A stretch of 6,523 nucleotides of DNA from Natrialbaceae archaeon (GTDB lineage Archaea > Halobacteriota > Halobacteria > Halobacteriales > Natrialbaceae), in contig PUPA01000251.1 in assembly GCA_003552885.1 (NCBI GenBank), positions 1-6,523 of the forward strand, read 5' to 3'. Each line of letters opens with the position of its first letter. The first letter of the stretch is position 1. The position numbers were made by a program, and so were the translations under genes. This document shows, piece after piece, positions 5,580-6,523 of the stretch. The notes beneath the pieces were generated by a model. That model saw only the letters and a list, made by a program, of their open reading frames with translations, had not been told where the DNA came from and made no database searches.

Positions 5580-6523
5580 GTGACGGGAATCGACGTGCTC
5601 TGTGTCGACGGCGACCGGGAGTTCTCGGCCGCGGTAGCGACCGCCCTGGGTCGGGCCGACGGTACCCTCGAGGCCACGAGCGTCCCCGGCCGGCGACGGG
5701 CGCTCGACCGCCTCGATGACGTGGACTGTCTGGTGTGTGGGCGGCTTCCCCCCGACGGCGACGGTCTCGCGTTCGCCGACAGGGCCGCCGACCGGGCTCC
5801 CGGCGTGCCGGTCGTTCTCCTCGTCGAACCGTTCTCGTCGGCGCTCCTCCTCGAGGCGATCGAAGGTGGCGTCGCCGACTGCTTGCCGCGTGCGGCGGCG
5901 ATAGAGCGGACGGACGTCGTCGCCGGCCGGATCCGCGAACTCGTCGGCCGCCGTCGGTGGTCGTCGGCGACCCTCGGCCGCGAAGTGACAGATCGCGCGG
6001 AGCTCGAAAGGCAGCTCCGGGCGCTCCACCGGGCGGGAGCGAAGATCCAGGGCGCAGAGGACACGGAGGAGGCCTGCCGGCAGACCGTCGACGCCGCGGC
6101 GTCGTTGCTCGAGTTCGACATCTGTACCGTGATGCTCCACGAGGACGGCCTGCTGGTTCCGAAGGCGGTCTCCTCCGAGACCACGGCGGACGGTGTCCGA
6201 CCGATGGAGATCGACCAGGGGATCGCAGGCGAGACGTTCCGGTCGGGCGAGGGGCAGCTCGTCGGCGACGTCTCCGAAAGCGAGCTCGCGGATCCGGCGA
6301 AGCCGAGTTACCGTTCTGGCCTGTCCGTCCCGATCGGCGACCGGGGGATCTTCCAGGCGGTCCACACCGAACCCGGGGAGTTCGACGCCGACGACGTAGA
6401 GCGTGCGGAGTTGCTCCTCCAGCACACCGAGAACGCCCTCGAACGGCTCACGCGCCAGCGTCGCCTCGAACGCCAGAACGAGCGACTCAACCGGTTCGCG
6501 TCGGTGCTCTCTCACGACCTCCG
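5580..6523 (+). CDS. Histidine kinase with degenerate receiver and GAF domains (partial at right edge)
   Basis: From the GTG at 5580 an open frame runs 314 codons to the window edge. Residues 1-120 look like a receiver: it starts IDVLCVDGDREF, has a LPPDGDGL turn (56-63), and EAIEGGVADCLP (92-103) matches the end of the fold. The phospho-Asp position reads Gly54 within LVCGRLP, the Thr/Ser position appears to be Val82, and the Lys position is Arg104, so it is probably not phosphorylated. A helical linker (about 134-160) leads to a GAF-like sensor domain (about 160-290) with QGIAGETFRSGE (213-224) and GLSVPIGDRGIFQAV (247-261). Next comes a dimerisation helix and the H-box FASVLSHDL with His312. 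The catalytic ATPase domain lies beyond the edge. It has no membrane segment, so a cytoplasmic sensor is inferred; the signal is unknown. The GTG is the only usable start after an in-frame TAA at 5544. Confidence 0.83.
   Translation, partial: MTGIDVLCVDGDREFSAAVATALGRADGTLEATSVPGRRRALDRLDDVDCLVCGRLPPDGDGLAFADRAADRAPGVPVVLLVEPFSSALLLEAIEGGVADCLPRAAAIERTDVVAGRIRELVGRRRWSSATLGREVTDRAELERQLRALHRAGAKIQGAEDTEEACRQTVDAAASLLEFDICTVMLHEDGLLVPKAVSSETTADGVRPMEIDQGIAGETFRSGEGQLVGDVSESELADPAKPSYRSGLSVPIGDRGIFQAVHTEPGEFDADDVERAELLLQHTENALERLTRQRRLERQNERLNRFASVLSHDL

Noticed and set aside
4521..6515. 664-codon open frame on the minus strand
   Set aside because: It lies antisense to both the RND gene and the kinase gene, spans their intergenic region, and has a low-complexity Arg/Glu/Asp/Gly composition with no recognisable domain. 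Long antisense frames are expected in DNA with such GC-rich third positions.
1..6523. CRISPR arrays, tRNA or rRNA genes, insertion sequences, integrase sites
   Set aside because: I saw no regularly spaced repeats, no tRNA-like cloverleaf or rRNA sequence, no transposase-like frame and no terminal inverted repeats on either strand.

Overview
The window looks like chromosomal DNA from a halophilic archaeon (Halobacteria). The base composition is very GC-rich, and the inferred proteins are loaded with Asp and Glu. Nearly every gene has its own TATA-like element a short distance upstream of a start codon that has no convincing ribosome binding site. One gene encodes a Tat-exported lipoprotein with an Asp-rich linker. 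I cannot name the genus from the sequence alone.

Layout, left to right: (1) the first 25 codons of a sugar-nucleotide pyrophosphorylase, on the minus strand and running off the left edge (1-77); (2) a 104-bp divergent intergenic region; (3) a small 3Fe-4S-type ferredoxin (182-427, +); (4) a 12-helix major facilitator (MFS) transporter with a GTG start (504-1733, +); (5) a 178-bp gap with a strong TATA box, then a Tat-exported, lipid-anchored blue-copper protein (1912-2376, +); (6) a 995-residue RND/MMPL-family membrane protein with a long predicted coiled-coil in its first extracytoplasmic domain (2496-5483, +); (7) the first 314 codons of a histidine kinase with a degenerate receiver domain and a GAF domain, cut by the right edge just after the phospho-accepting His (5580-6523, +).

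The five rightward genes do not look like one operon. Gaps are 76-178 bp and each gene has its own candidate promoter. For four genes, including the leftward one, the TATA-like element is centred about 26-28 nt before the start codon, which implies leaderless transcripts. For the RND gene and the kinase it is about 35 nt away, which implies leaders of about 8-10 nt.

No compelling new multi-gene system is visible. The most interesting points are: the RND protein keeps the transmembrane Asp in only one of its two halves and carries a long helical insert; the kinase's receiver domain lacks the residues needed for phosphorylation; and the outer two genes are easy to miss because both are cut by the window edges. 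No stretch over 300 bases lacks a gene.
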